A stretch of DNA of 64,000 bases from Campylobacter sp. MG1 (GTDB lineage: Bacteria > Campylobacterota > Campylobacteria > Campylobacterales > Campylobacteraceae): assembly GCF_026616895.1 (NCBI RefSeq), contig NZ_JANYME010000001.1, forward strand, positions 1 to 64,000, read 5' to 3'. Both the position numbers and the translations under genes were made by a program. The stretch's first letter is position 1. Each line of letters starts with the position of its first letter. Below, in pieces: positions 15,570 to 24,261 of this stretch. Below the pieces are notes generated by a model. It was not told the origin of the DNA and did no database searches. It saw only the letters and a list, made by a program, of their open reading frames with translations.

Positions 15570-16018
15570 ATTAAACTAGTGTATAAATTAATATCTACAT
15601 ATGAAAATTACATGATAGAAATTTTATAAATTTTGATGGCAATATTTATATATAAAAAATTGTTTAAATAGTAAAAAATCAAAGAAATTTTAAAATAAAG
15701 TTTTAAAGAAACAAGATAATAATGCTAAAGTGATTTATTTATCAATATCCTATTTTATTTATATACTTATGGAGAATTTGATACATTATTTACTTCATAT
15801 GGATAGTAATACCATACTTTTTATTATTAGATGTTGGTTTTTAAAAGATGGAGTTAGATGATATTGTTATATTAAGCAAGGTGTTGCGTTTTGTTATGGT
15901 AAAATACTTTTAAAAATTTCATATAAAATAAAAAAATAAATTTGAGAATAAATATAAAGATATATTTAAAATTTATTCAAATTTTAAATATATTTTAATA
16001 GTTTTTTTTATAATAAAT
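15570..16018 (+). other. AT-rich gap with decayed gene remnants
   Basis: About 450 bases without an intact gene. The right half reads as short broken frames (IIRCWFLKDGVR, then stop, then YCYIKQGVAF), the remains of the same gene as the fragment at 11118. Nothing else is supported. Confidence 0.5.
15847..15939 (+). pseudogene. C-terminal gene fragment, right flank of accessory cluster
   Basis: DGVR, stop, YCYIKQGVAFCYGKI then LKISYKIKK to TAA at 15937. Matches the fragment at 11118-11198 in peptide order and in much of the DNA (TATATTAAGCAAGG, AAAATTTCATA). The two copies bracket the accessory cluster. Confidence 0.45.
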
Positions 16019-16771
16019 TTAGAAAAAATTTGTGTAAATTAATTTACAAATAGTTGCAAAAACGATTATTATAAACGCCTTTCTAATAAGAGCGGTGTTT
16101 ATTTTTAATAAAACTTTAGCACCAAAAAATGCCCCTAAAATTCCTCCAATTCCCATTATTATACCTAGTTTAAATAGTATTTCATAAAAACTTATGAAAA
16201 AAATCAAAGAGCATATATTACTTGTTGTATTTAATAATTTTGTATTTACTGATGCTTGTTTTATATTTATTCCAAGTAGCATAATAAAGCCTAAAATCCA
16301 AAAAGAGCCAGTGCCAGGTCCTATGAAACCATCATAAAATCCTATTATAGTTCCAAATAATATCAAAAAAGAAACCTTAGACATTCTAGCTACTTGATTA
16401 ACGCTACCTAAATTTGGTTTAAATATTGTATAAATAAAAACTAAAATTAATATTGCTAAAATAATTGGCATTATGTTGTCGTTTGGTATTTTTAGTATAG
16501 CAAATGCACCTAATATGGAAAATATTGCAGTAAATATTACACCTATATACATTTCTTTAAAATTTATTTGTTTTCTTAAAGAAAATAAAGCTGATAATGC
16601 CCCCATAGTGCCTTGTAGTTTATTTGTAGCTATTGCTAGTTGTGGTGGAACTCCAAGACCTAATATTATTGGTAATGATATTAGACCACCACCGCCTATT
16701 ATAGCATCGATAAAACCGCCAATAAAAGCACCTAAAAAAGCAAAAATATATTCATAAATTGAAAATTCCAT
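16019..16771 (-). CDS. TSUP/TauE-family permease
   Basis: 250 aa, about eight membrane helices. The N-terminal GAFIGGFIDAIIGGGGLISL and the repeat-like GTIIGFYDGFIGPGTGSFWI are the paired signature segments of the TauE/SafE (TSUP) family, which moves sulfite, organosulfonates or related anions across the inner membrane. Substrate cannot be told from sequence. It is transcribed away from the accessory cluster and 57 bases after bioD on the same strand, so it may share the bioD transcript, though no functional link is evident. Confidence 0.85.
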   Translation of the reverse strand: MEFSIYEYIFAFLGAFIGGFIDAIIGGGGLISLPIILGLGVPPQLAIATNKLQGTMGALSALFSLRKQINFKEMYIGVIFTAIFSILGAFAILKIPNDNIMPIILAILILVFIYTIFKPNLGSVNQVARMSKVSFLILFGTIIGFYDGFIGPGTGSFWILGFIMLLGINIKQASVNTKLLNTTSNICSLIFFISFYEILFKLGIIMGIGGILGAFFGAKVLLKINTALIRKAFIIIVFATICKLIYTNFF

Positions 16772-16828
16772 AACAAATCACCTTGAGTTTATTATAGATT
16801 ATATTACTTATTTTTTAAATTTAAAAAA

Positions 16829-17422
16829 TTAATGTAAGTATTTTTCTATTTCTTTTTTAAATTTTTTTATTTTTTCTTCAATATTATTTTCGTTAAAATA
16901 TTCTAAATGTGCTAAATTTACATTAGTATATTCTTTTATAAATTCATCAGTTGATGGTATAATTTCGCCTATCATGACCACACAAACGATATTTAAGCCG
17001 TTTTCTTGCAAGGCTTTTATAGTTAAAATCGTGTGATTAATTGAACCTAAATAATAACGACTAGCTAAAATTACATCTTTTTTATTTTTTTTCATAAAAT
17101 CAAGCATTGTATTGTTTTCGTCAATAGGGCAGTAAATTCCACCGGCTAATTCTATTATTAAATTATTATCATTAGGGACTTTTATATCATCCATTGAATA
17201 ATAAATTTCATCATTTTTCATTGCAAAGTGTGGTGATGCAGGTGTGTATAAAAACATTCCATCATCGTAAATTTTAGTATTTGAAGAATATTTTTTTATG
17301 ATATCAGCATCTCTTTCTTTACCGGCTTGAATTAATTTAAAATATGAAAAACCAAAAGCTTTGCATAATGCTACACCTAAGTGGCTTTTTCCAGCATCAG
17401 TATGAATTCCACATATATACAT
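16829..17422 (-). CDS. bioD: Dethiobiotin synthetase
   Basis: 197 aa. Closes the ureido ring of dethiobiotin from diaminopelargonic acid, CO2 and ATP, the step before BioB. The P-loop GIHTDAGKSH (residues 5-14) is the Campylobacter form of the family's GTDTGVGKT. FKLIQAG near residue 29 holds the catalytic Lys; TPASPH near 61 and ELAGGIYCP near 91 are family landmarks. At 197 aa it is short but usual for this lineage. It is divergent from bioB with only 43 bases between the start codons, so the two promoters must overlap each other or the coding ends. Confidence 0.88.
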   Translation of the reverse strand: MYICGIHTDAGKSHLGVALCKAFGFSYFKLIQAGKERDADIIKKYSSNTKIYDDGMFLYTPASPHFAMKNDEIYYSMDDIKVPNDNNLIIELAGGIYCPIDENNTMLDFMKKNKKDVILASRYYLGSINHTILTIKALQENGLNIVCVVMIGEIIPSTDEFIKEYTNVNLAHLEYFNENNIEEKIKKFKKEIEKYLH

Positions 17423-17465
17423 TATCTTTCCTTTATTAAAATGTTTTTTATTTTAAGGAGTTATT

Positions 17466-18302
17466 ATGAATGAAATATTTTTATGTTCAATTTGCAATGT
17501 AAAAAGTGGAAATTGTAGCGAAGATTGTGCGTATTGTACTCAAAGTAAGCACTATCATACAGGCATTGAAACTTATGATTATAAGGATATTAATACTATT
17601 TTAAACGAAGCAAAAATAGCTAGTGAAGCTGGTGCTTTAGGATTTTGCCTTGTTACTTCTGGTCGTGGAATTGATAGTAAAAAGCTAGATTTTATTGCAA
17701 GAGCAGCAAGTGCTATTAAAGAAAGTGGCTTACATTTACACCTAATTGGCTGCAATGGAAGAGCTAGTTATAAGGATTTAGTATTTTTAAAAGAGTATGG
17801 AATAGATAGTTACAATCACAACCTAGAAACCGCCAAAAGCAATTTTAAAAATATCTGCACAACTCATACTTATGAAGAAAGATATGAAACTAATCAAAAC
17901 GCTATAAATGCTGGGCTTGGCATTTGCTGTGGTGGGATTTTTGGCTTAGGCGAAAGCGATGAGCAAAGAGCTGAATTACTTGACGCTCTTGCGACTTTAA
18001 AGCCGCACACAAGTCCAATTAATTTTTATATAAAAAATGAAGCTTTAAAAATCAAGGCTAAAGAAATCACCAAAGAAGAAGCTATTAATATAATAAAACT
18101 TGCAAAAGAAAAACTACCAAATACAAGACTAATGGCTGCAGGTGGTAGAGAATTTGCATTTAAAGATGATTTTAAAGCTATGTTTGAAGCAGGGATAAAC
18201 GCTATCGTGCTAGGAGATTATCTAACTACAAAAGGCGAAGAAAAACATAAAGATGTAGAACTCATCTTAAAAAGTGGCTATGAAGTAGCTAAGAGTTGCT
18301 AA
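17466..18302 (+). CDS. bioB: Biotin synthase
   Basis: 278 aa radical-SAM enzyme that inserts sulfur into dethiobiotin. The [4Fe-4S] ligands are C17, C21 and C24 in GNCSEDCAYC, following CNVKSG typical of the Campylobacter/Helicobacter type. YNHNLETAKSNF and CCGGIFGLGE are the cluster-proximal and SAM-binding segments; MAAGGRE near residue 221 is also conserved. AAGGAG is 5 bases from the ATG. The protein is shorter than the E. coli enzyme (about 345 aa), as usual in this group. Other biotin genes are not in the window. Confidence 0.92.
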   Translation: MNEIFLCSICNVKSGNCSEDCAYCTQSKHYHTGIETYDYKDINTILNEAKIASEAGALGFCLVTSGRGIDSKKLDFIARAASAIKESGLHLHLIGCNGRASYKDLVFLKEYGIDSYNHNLETAKSNFKNICTTHTYEERYETNQNAINAGLGICCGGIFGLGESDEQRAELLDALATLKPHTSPINFYIKNEALKIKAKEITKEEAINIIKLAKEKLPNTRLMAAGGREFAFKDDFKAMFEAGINAIVLGDYLTTKGEEKHKDVELILKSGYEVAKSC

Positions 18303-18306
18303 AACG

Positions 18307-18342
18307 CCAAAATATTAGGATATAATTATCCTAATATTTTGG
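18307..18342. terminator. Long perfect hairpin after bioB
   Basis: CCAAAATATTAGGATA, loop TAAT, TATCCTAATATTTTGG: a 16-bp perfect stem five bases after the bioB stop. There is no T run on the plus strand after it (GTGATTTG), so it is either an inefficient or bidirectional terminator or an mRNA-stabilising structure. It also marks the edge of the prophage remnant. Confidence 0.65.
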
Positions 18343-18404
18343 TGATTTGAAAATACTTTTTTGAATTTTATATACTATAAAATTTTATTTTAATGTTTTT
18401 ATAA

Positions 18405-19295
18405 TCAATATATTTTTTCACTACCATAATGTAGGTCTATTTTCATACCGATTTCTATCTGCTGTGCATCCATACCCAAGTTTGCCAAGCTTTGCTTTAC
18501 ATTATCGCCAAGACTTGTGATATTCATAAGCTTTTCATTTAGACTATTTATAGAGTTTTCTGCTTGTCCTTCATCTTTTGCAACTTGCAAAAATGCTGCA
18601 CTTAAAACGGCACTTTCATTCGCACTAAGCCCAAACATTTTTGCATTTGCACTTATTTTACTTGTTAGCTGTGCTATGCTTTTAGCACTTGCACTAAATT
18701 TATTACTAAGTGTAAATATTTCATCTCCAAAACTTAAAGCATCTTTGCTATTTAGTTTAAAGTGAGTATTTAAAGTATTTAGCATATTATTAGTTTCTTC
18801 GGTGCTAAAGCCTAATGCCATTTGAAGCTTACTTGCTGTGTTTAAATACTCTTTTAAATCGTTTTTAGGAACACCCATTTTTGCTATGTTTTGCCCTAGA
18901 TTTGCTAATTCGGAACTACTAATATTTACTTGATTACTAAGCTTTAAAAAGTATTCATTCATATCTTTTAGCCCTGCATTATCAAGCTTAGCAGCATTAT
19001 TAAAATCAGCTAATGCACTCTCATAATCTCCAGCTAATTTAACAGGCACGGCTAATGCTCCAGCCTTAGCTATGTTTTTAGTTAAATCATCTTTAAAGGC
19101 TTGTAGTTTTTCTTTAGCAAGTCCAGCTTTTATATCTAAATTATTAAGCTTATTTATGCTTTTTGTTAGATTATTCATTTTATCAGTGCTAAGCTTTGCA
19201 ATTTTACCTAGCTTTTCTAATCTTTCTTGCTGGGTCTTTAGCTTATCAAATCCGCCTAAGGCTAACTTTAGCCCTAAGCCAAACTGCATATCCAT
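18405..19295 (-). pseudogene. Tape measure protein, N-terminal fragment
   Basis: 296 aa, where phage tape measure proteins are usually 600-1000. Starts with an intact ribosome site (AAGGAG, 7 bases) and MDMQFGLGLKLALGGFDKL, then coiled-coil (residues about 20-75) and the domain PVKLAGDYESALADFNNAAK (about 101-120) typical of the TP901/Mu-type tape measure core, with ELANLGQNIAKMGVP and AVLSAAFLQVAKDEGQ. It ends abruptly in an unrelated tail, HYGSEKIY. The rest of the gene, including the hydrophobic region, is gone. Confidence 0.75.
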
Positions 19296-19448
19296 TAAGC
19301 TCTCCTTAAGTTTGTTTTATTTATAATGCCCTTTAATTTGTGTGTGATTGACGCAAAAAAGGGGCTTGTAGTTTAGGTTGGGTCTTGACTAAAGCTTTAA
19401 AAGGTCTAATCAGCCTTACATTAGTTAGCTTTCCCTACCCTGACATCC

Positions 19449-20612
19449 TTACTCATCATCAAACCTTAAACTATCCACTAGGTACCTACCTTTATCAGGT
19501 CTTAAAACAAGTTTATATCTTCTACCTAAAATACTATGTATAATGGTTTTACCTTTTTTCTTACTTTCTTTTACATCTATGCTACCTTCTTTAATAATTC
19601 TTTCTATTAGCGTATAATCAAGTGGAGTTATTTCAGTATGTTTTAAATGTGTTGCTATTTGATATTTATCTAAAAATACACTAGCTCCATTTAATTTAGC
19701 TACTTCTATAAATGCGTGTTCTCTTTTATCTTTAGCTTTTAGATTTTCAGTAATTATGCTTATTTTCTTTTTAAAAGCCTCGTTTATATCATCTTTTTGT
19801 TTTTGTGTTGGATTTGTTGTACCTAACTCTTTTAACTTTTGCTTTACAAAGGCTTCATATTTAGGCTTATATTCATCATAACTAGCTTTTAGCTCTTTAT
19901 ATAAGCTTTCTCTTTTTATATAATCTGTATAGGCATTATTCATAATCCTACGAGCTTGTTTTCTAAGGCTCTCATCTACGCTTTTTACTTTTTCAACTAA
20001 AACATTAAATAAAGCATTATTAGGCTCAATTGGATTATTATCAAACCCACGTGCAGCAGCATTTAATGAACTTCTTTTATCTTTTGCGTTTTCTTTATAG
20101 CCAAGTGCTTTAGCTTCATCAAGACTTAAAACCTGTGTTTTACACCTACAACCCCAGCCATTAGGCGGGTAATTGTTACGCCAAAAAGAATGCTCCTTAG
20201 GTAAAATAAGTCCGTGAAAGGCTTTGTGGCTATCCCTAACCCTATTATCCATAATTGCTACATATCTTAAGTAAGGCTTATCGCTAATTAGTTGTTTTTC
20301 ATACCTAGCAAAGCTATATACTTGTCTTAGGTTTTGATTAAAAACAACTCTTAAATGATTTTTATGTAAGCCACTAGCGTTTTTAAGCTCTTCTACACAA
20401 TCTTTAAAACTTGTGCCATTTAAATAAGCTTTTTTAAGTATGCTATGCATTCTTTTAAGTGTTTCAATTTCATTTATCCCACTTATTAAAAATGTGCGAT
20501 TATATGCACTAAAGCGAAGTTTATCTAAATCATAATCTTTAGGTAATTTACCATCAAAGTATTTAATCACATCATCAGGACTTAGTTTAAAAATATTGCT
20601 TAAATCATTCAT
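19449..20612 (-). CDS. Mu gpF-like head morphogenesis protein with PBECR-like C-terminus
   Basis: 387 aa. Residues about 35-180 carry the minor head protein fold (SPP1 gp7/Mu gpF): FNQNLRQVYSFARYEKQL, VAIMDNRVRDSHKAFHG, then the zinc-like NGWGCRCKTQVLS. From about residue 330 the tail (YTLIERIIKEGSID, TIIHSILGRRYKLVLRPDKGRYLVDSL) resembles the phage-Barnase-EndoU-ColicinE5/D-RelE nuclease-like (PBECR) domains often fused to such head proteins. The frame is intact, so it could still be made, but with no capsid it has no assembly role. Overlaps the portal fragment by 8 bases. Confidence 0.75.
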   Translation of the reverse strand: MNDLSNIFKLSPDDVIKYFDGKLPKDYDLDKLRFSAYNRTFLISGINEIETLKRMHSILKKAYLNGTSFKDCVEELKNASGLHKNHLRVVFNQNLRQVYSFARYEKQLISDKPYLRYVAIMDNRVRDSHKAFHGLILPKEHSFWRNNYPPNGWGCRCKTQVLSLDEAKALGYKENAKDKRSSLNAAARGFDNNPIEPNNALFNVLVEKVKSVDESLRKQARRIMNNAYTDYIKRESLYKELKASYDEYKPKYEAFVKQKLKELGTTNPTQKQKDDINEAFKKKISIITENLKAKDKREHAFIEVAKLNGASVFLDKYQIATHLKHTEITPLDYTLIERIIKEGSIDVKESKKKGKTIIHSILGRRYKLVLRPDKGRYLVDSLRFDDE

Positions 20613-21366
20613 CGCTTAAGCCTTTTAAACTAATATTTGTTAAAACTTGAGCCATTATGTTTTCTAGCTTGTCTTGTTTTATACCTTGACTAAGTAGCTT
20701 ATTCATAGCTTCTTCATAAGAATTTGAGTTTTCAAGGACTTTTAAAAATTGTTCTTGTAAATCCTTATCTAAATCATCACTAATTGCACTAAAATCATTA
20801 CTTGAAGTTAAAGCATCTATATTATCAATTGGTTTATTTATTGCGTTTGGAAAGGCTTTTGAAACGCTGTTGCAATCATCTTGTAATGGTGTAAATTTGG
20901 TTTGTGTAGATTGATTATTTGCATACATTAAGCTTATATCTCTTTTAGTTCCACTAACCCCGTAAGTTTCTTTTATATAGTTTTCATCAAAATCAAAACC
21001 CATATTATAAATTATGCTATCACGCTGAGCTAGTTCGCTTTTTATATCGTTAATAGGTTCTAGTTCTGCATACAATTCGCCTTGATAGTTATTTATCTCT
21101 TTAAAATGCTCTAAAACTTTATTTATTACAAATAAAAGTAAGTTTAAATCAGCATTTGCTAAATCTTTTCTAACATCATTGTGGGTTTCAGCAGCTGCGA
21201 AGCTTCCACCTTCAACTTGAGATGATAAATTACCACCTAAAATTACAGAGCGAATGCAATTATCAAGAAAATTCACAAGATTATGAAAATCGCTTTGCGT
21301 GCTTGTAGGTTGAATTAGTGATATTTCTTCATCCACATCAATTACAGCTGTATCACCGCTAAGCAT
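20605..21366 (-). pseudogene. Mu gp29-like portal protein (DUF935), C-terminal fragment
   Basis: 253 aa beginning at an internal Met; Mu-type portals are about 480-520 aa. The visible part, LSGDTAVIDVDEEISLIQPT, then VILGGNLSSQVEGGSFAAAE with THNDVRKDLANADLN, is the C-terminal half of the DUF935 portal. Upstream of 21366 no continuation is readable in any frame, so the N-terminus was deleted at or near 21370. Last part is helical and precedes the head gene, as in Mu. Confidence 0.7.
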
Positions 21367-21805
21367 TTAGTAAGGTTGCAAGAATACATACGAAAAAAAC
21401 TATTAATTAAAATATATTAATCTTTTTTTATGAGTTTAATTCTTATATACTTATTTATAATTCTTTCATTTTTTACTTTTTATTATATTTTTTAATAACT
21501 TAAAGTTGTGTTATAATATTGTGTTTAAATTTTATATTATTTTATAAATAATAAAAACACAAATTAATATTAATTTATATGTCTTTTAAAATTTATTTAA
21601 AACCTTATTATGTGATGTTTTGTATGTATAATTAGTAAAATATAAATTTAATCAAAAAAGCATATACTTAAGATTTTATAAAACAATATAATTTTTTAGT
21701 ACAGCAAATTTAATATGTATTAAGTTGAATTTTTTAAGTTGTTTGAGTGGATATTAAAGCCAATTTTTGACAAATTAAGTGATAAACCTTAATTTGTCAA
21801 TTTTT
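21367..21805 (-). other. Intergenic gap between prophage remnant and metY
   Basis: About 440 AT-rich bases with no coding frame I can support. TTTTTGACAAATTAAG and the near-mirror CTTAATTTGTCAA at about 21763-21800 form a dyad (TTGACAAATTAAG...CTTAATTTGTCAA) that is a good terminator candidate for metY, with a T run on either side. Confidence 0.5.
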
Positions 21806-23086
21806 TTAAGAAAAAGCTATATCAAGTGCTTGTTTTATGTCACTAATTATATCATTTTCATTTTCTATTCCAACTGATATTCTAATTAATCCTTCGCTAA
21901 CACCAGCAGCTTTTAATTCTACAGGACTTAATTGTCTATGTGTATGGCTTGCTGGATGTAGAGCACAAGATTTTGCATCAGCTACATGCGTTGCTATACT
22001 AATTAGCTTTAAAGAATCAAGGAATTTAATAGTTTTTTCTTTATTAGCGTTTAATTCAAAACTAATAACACCACATATTCCATTAGGTAAATATTTTTTA
22101 GCCAAATCGTAATATTTTGAACTAGGCAACATAGGGCAATTTACACTTTTGATTCTTTTATCACCTTCTAAAAATTTAGCTACAGCTAAAGCATTATCAG
22201 AATGTTTTTTTATCCTAAGTGGTAAGCTTTCAATATGAGTTCCTAGCATATAAGCGTTATTTGCACTATTACAAGCACCAATATCTCTCATTAATTGAAC
22301 TATCATTTTAACAAGGTAAGCAATATTTCCAAATTGTTTAGTGTATATTAATCCATGATAACTTTCATCAGGTTCGCAAAGTTCAGCAAAGCGAACTTTA
22401 TCGCATTCCCAATTAAATTTACCACTATCAATAACTACACCACATATTAAACTTGAATGTCCGTCTAAATATTTTGTAGCTGAATGAATTACTATATCAG
22501 CTCCATATTTTATTGGTTGGCAATTAATTGGTGTAGGAAATGTATTATCAATTACTAAAGGTAGATTATTTTCGTGTGCAACTTTAGCAAAACGCTCTAT
22601 ATCAAGAATTGCTAAGCTAGGATTTGATACTGTTTCAGCATAGATTAGCTTTGTATTAGGTTGTATAGCTTTTTTTATTTCATCGTTTGTGCTATTCACG
22701 CTTAAAAAAGTTGATTCTATACCAAATTTTTTTAAAGTTACTGCTATTAAATTATAAGTTCCGCCATATACTTCATTTGTACATATTAAATGATCTCCAG
22801 CTTTACATAAATTTACAATAGCATAAAAAATAGCAGCTTGTCCACTAGATGTTAAAATTCCAGCTGCTCCACCTTCTAATTTTGTTATTCTAGCTGCTAC
22901 ATGATCACAAGTTGGATTTCCTACTCTAGAATAAAAATATCCACTCTCAGCTAAATCAAATAATCTTCCCATTTGTTCTGTACTTTCATATTTAAAAGTA
23001 GTAGATGGGATAATAGGGATTTGTCTACTTTCGCCATTTTTAGGTGAATACCCTCCGTGAATACAATTTGTTTCTAATTGATACAT
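21806..23086 (-). CDS. metY: O-acetylhomoserine sulfhydrylase (PLP)
   Basis: 426 aa, Cys/Met metabolism PLP-dependent family. Makes homocysteine from O-acetylhomoserine and sulfide. Start region TNCIHGGYSPKNGESRQIPI; YSRVGNPTCDHVA near residue 52 binds phosphate; VIDNTFPTPINCQP near 180; the PLP lysine is in HSATKYLDGH near 205. The length of about 425 residues, with an insertion after the PLP site (CEPDESYHG), separates it from the shorter gamma-synthases (MetB, about 385). Called metB in older C. jejuni annotation. Divergent from metA, with which it forms a pathway pair. Confidence 0.9.
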   Translation of the reverse strand: MYQLETNCIHGGYSPKNGESRQIPIIPSTTFKYESTEQMGRLFDLAESGYFYSRVGNPTCDHVAARITKLEGGAAGILTSSGQAAIFYAIVNLCKAGDHLICTNEVYGGTYNLIAVTLKKFGIESTFLSVNSTNDEIKKAIQPNTKLIYAETVSNPSLAILDIERFAKVAHENNLPLVIDNTFPTPINCQPIKYGADIVIHSATKYLDGHSSLICGVVIDSGKFNWECDKVRFAELCEPDESYHGLIYTKQFGNIAYLVKMIVQLMRDIGACNSANNAYMLGTHIESLPLRIKKHSDNALAVAKFLEGDKRIKSVNCPMLPSSKYYDLAKKYLPNGICGVISFELNANKEKTIKFLDSLKLISIATHVADAKSCALHPASHTHRQLSPVELKAAGVSEGLIRISVGIENENDIISDIKQALDIAFS

Positions 23087-23208
23087 TTATTACTCCTTTG
23101 TTAAATAATAAGCGATAGTTTAGCTAAATAGTTAATAAAATTTAGTATTTTTATAATTAATTTATTAATTTTTTAAAAATTAGTGTAAAAAAGTAACTAG
23201 GAGTATAA

Positions 23209-24150
23209 ATGCCATTGAATATTAAGACAAATTTACCTGCAATAAAATTATTATTAGAAAATGAAAATATATTTGTAATGGATGAATTAAGAGCTAGTAG
23301 TCAAGATATTAGACCACTTGAAATATTAATTTTAAATTTAATGCCTGTTAAAGAAGATACTGAATTAGAATTATTAAGAATGTTATCAAATTCACCAATT
23401 CAAGCAAATATTGAGCTTTTAAGGATAAAATCTCATAATAGCAAAAATACAGAACAAAGCCATTTAAATAGTCATTATGTTGTATTTGATGAGATAAAGC
23501 ATAGAAAATTTGATGGAATGATAATAACAGGCGCACCTATAGAACATTTAGAATTTGAAGAGGTTAAATATATTGATGAATTAAGAGAAATTTTGCAGTG
23601 GAGTAGGGCTAATGTTTATAGTGTATTTCATATTTGTTACGGTGCAATGTTAGGGCTTTATCATCATTATGGTATAAAAAAAATAGCGTTAAAACATAAA
23701 TTAAGTGGTGTATATTGGCATAGTATTTGTGACAAAAAGGAGCCATTATTACGAGGGATGGATGATGTTTTTTTAGTTCCACATTCAAGAAATTCAAGTA
23801 TTAACGAAGAACAAGTTATAAATTGTAAAGATTTAGATATATTATCTAAGAGTGATATGGCAGGGTTATGTTTGATAGCTAGTAAAAATCGTAGGCTTAT
23901 ATTTGTCTTAGGTCATCCTGAATATTCTAGACATACTTTAGATAGTGAATACAAAAGAGATTTAAATAAGGGATTAAATCCAAGCATACCATATAATTAT
24001 TATCCAGATAATAATCCTAATAATGCACCACTACTTACTTGGAGGGCTGCTTCAAATTGTATTTATATTAATTGGCTAAATTATTATGTATATCAAGCTA
24101 CACAATATGATTTATCTAAAATTAATGAAAAAACTGAATCTTTTTCTTAA
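23209..24150 (+). CDS. metA: Homoserine O-acetyltransferase, MetA type
   Basis: 313 aa, usual length. Activates homoserine for methionine synthesis. Catalytic Cys143 in FHICYGAMLGLYHHYGI; the His/Glu pair lies in FVLGHPEYSRHTL near residue 231. In GAPIEHLEFEEV the residue equivalent to E. coli Gly111 is Glu112; studies of the family link Glu there to acetyl-CoA and Gly to succinyl-CoA, so this should make O-acetylhomoserine, the substrate of the divergent MetY. The unusual Tyr in CYGA (mostly Trp in others) is noted. AGGAG-type ribosome site. Confidence 0.92.
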   Translation: MPLNIKTNLPAIKLLLENENIFVMDELRASSQDIRPLEILILNLMPVKEDTELELLRMLSNSPIQANIELLRIKSHNSKNTEQSHLNSHYVVFDEIKHRKFDGMIITGAPIEHLEFEEVKYIDELREILQWSRANVYSVFHICYGAMLGLYHHYGIKKIALKHKLSGVYWHSICDKKEPLLRGMDDVFLVPHSRNSSINEEQVINCKDLDILSKSDMAGLCLIASKNRRLIFVLGHPEYSRHTLDSEYKRDLNKGLNPSIPYNYYPDNNPNNAPLLTWRAASNCIYINWLNYYVYQATQYDLSKINEKTESFS

Positions 24151-24157
24151 TATGAGT

Positions 24158-24193
24158 AATTTTGTAACAAATATTTAAAAATGTTACAAAATT
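24158..24193. promoter_or_regulatory. 12-bp inverted repeat between metA and ald
   Basis: AATTTTGTAACA, 12 bases, TGTTACAAAATT: perfect dyad starting 8 bases after metA and ending about 35 bases before the likely ald -10 box. It has no T run on the plus strand, so it may be an operator for ald as readily as a terminator for metA. Confidence 0.5.
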
Positions 24194-24226
24194 ATCACAA
24201 TTTTTACTATGATTTCTATTTTTTTG

Positions 24227-24234
24227 TATATTAT
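24227..24234 (+). promoter_or_regulatory. Candidate ald promoter -10 box
   Basis: TATATTAT after TTTTTTTG, 28 bases before the ald ATG: matches the Campylobacter sigma-70 pattern of a T-rich stretch followed by an extended -10 box. Confidence 0.45.
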
Positions 24235-24261
24235 GTTACCTTTAATTACAAGGAGATTTTA

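Larger units (their letters stand above)
18405..21366 (-). mobile_element. Remnant of a Mu-like prophage
   Basis: Three phage genes in Mu order (portal C-terminus, gpF-type head protein, tape measure N-terminus), all on the minus strand. The first lacks its N-terminal half, the last its C-terminal half, and everything normally between head and tape measure (protease, capsid, tail genes) is absent, as are transposase genes. No end repeats are visible. Codon use looks like the host's, so it is either old or from a phage of the same genus. Confidence 0.8.

Noticed and set aside
15769-15863. Short frame beginning MENLIHYLLHMDSN as a small gene
   Set aside because: About 30 codons, no ribosome site, and it runs into the remnant of the gene end shared with 11118; better explained as decay.
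18517-18765. Plus-strand frames opposite the tape measure and head genes
   Set aside because: Low-complexity Ser/Leu/Phe translations typical of antisense to Ala/Lys/Asn-rich coding sequence.
24181-24261. Longer N-terminus for alanine dehydrogenase (27 extra residues)
   Set aside because: The extra part is Tyr/Phe-rich translation of promoter DNA; AAGGAG and the family start both point to 24262.
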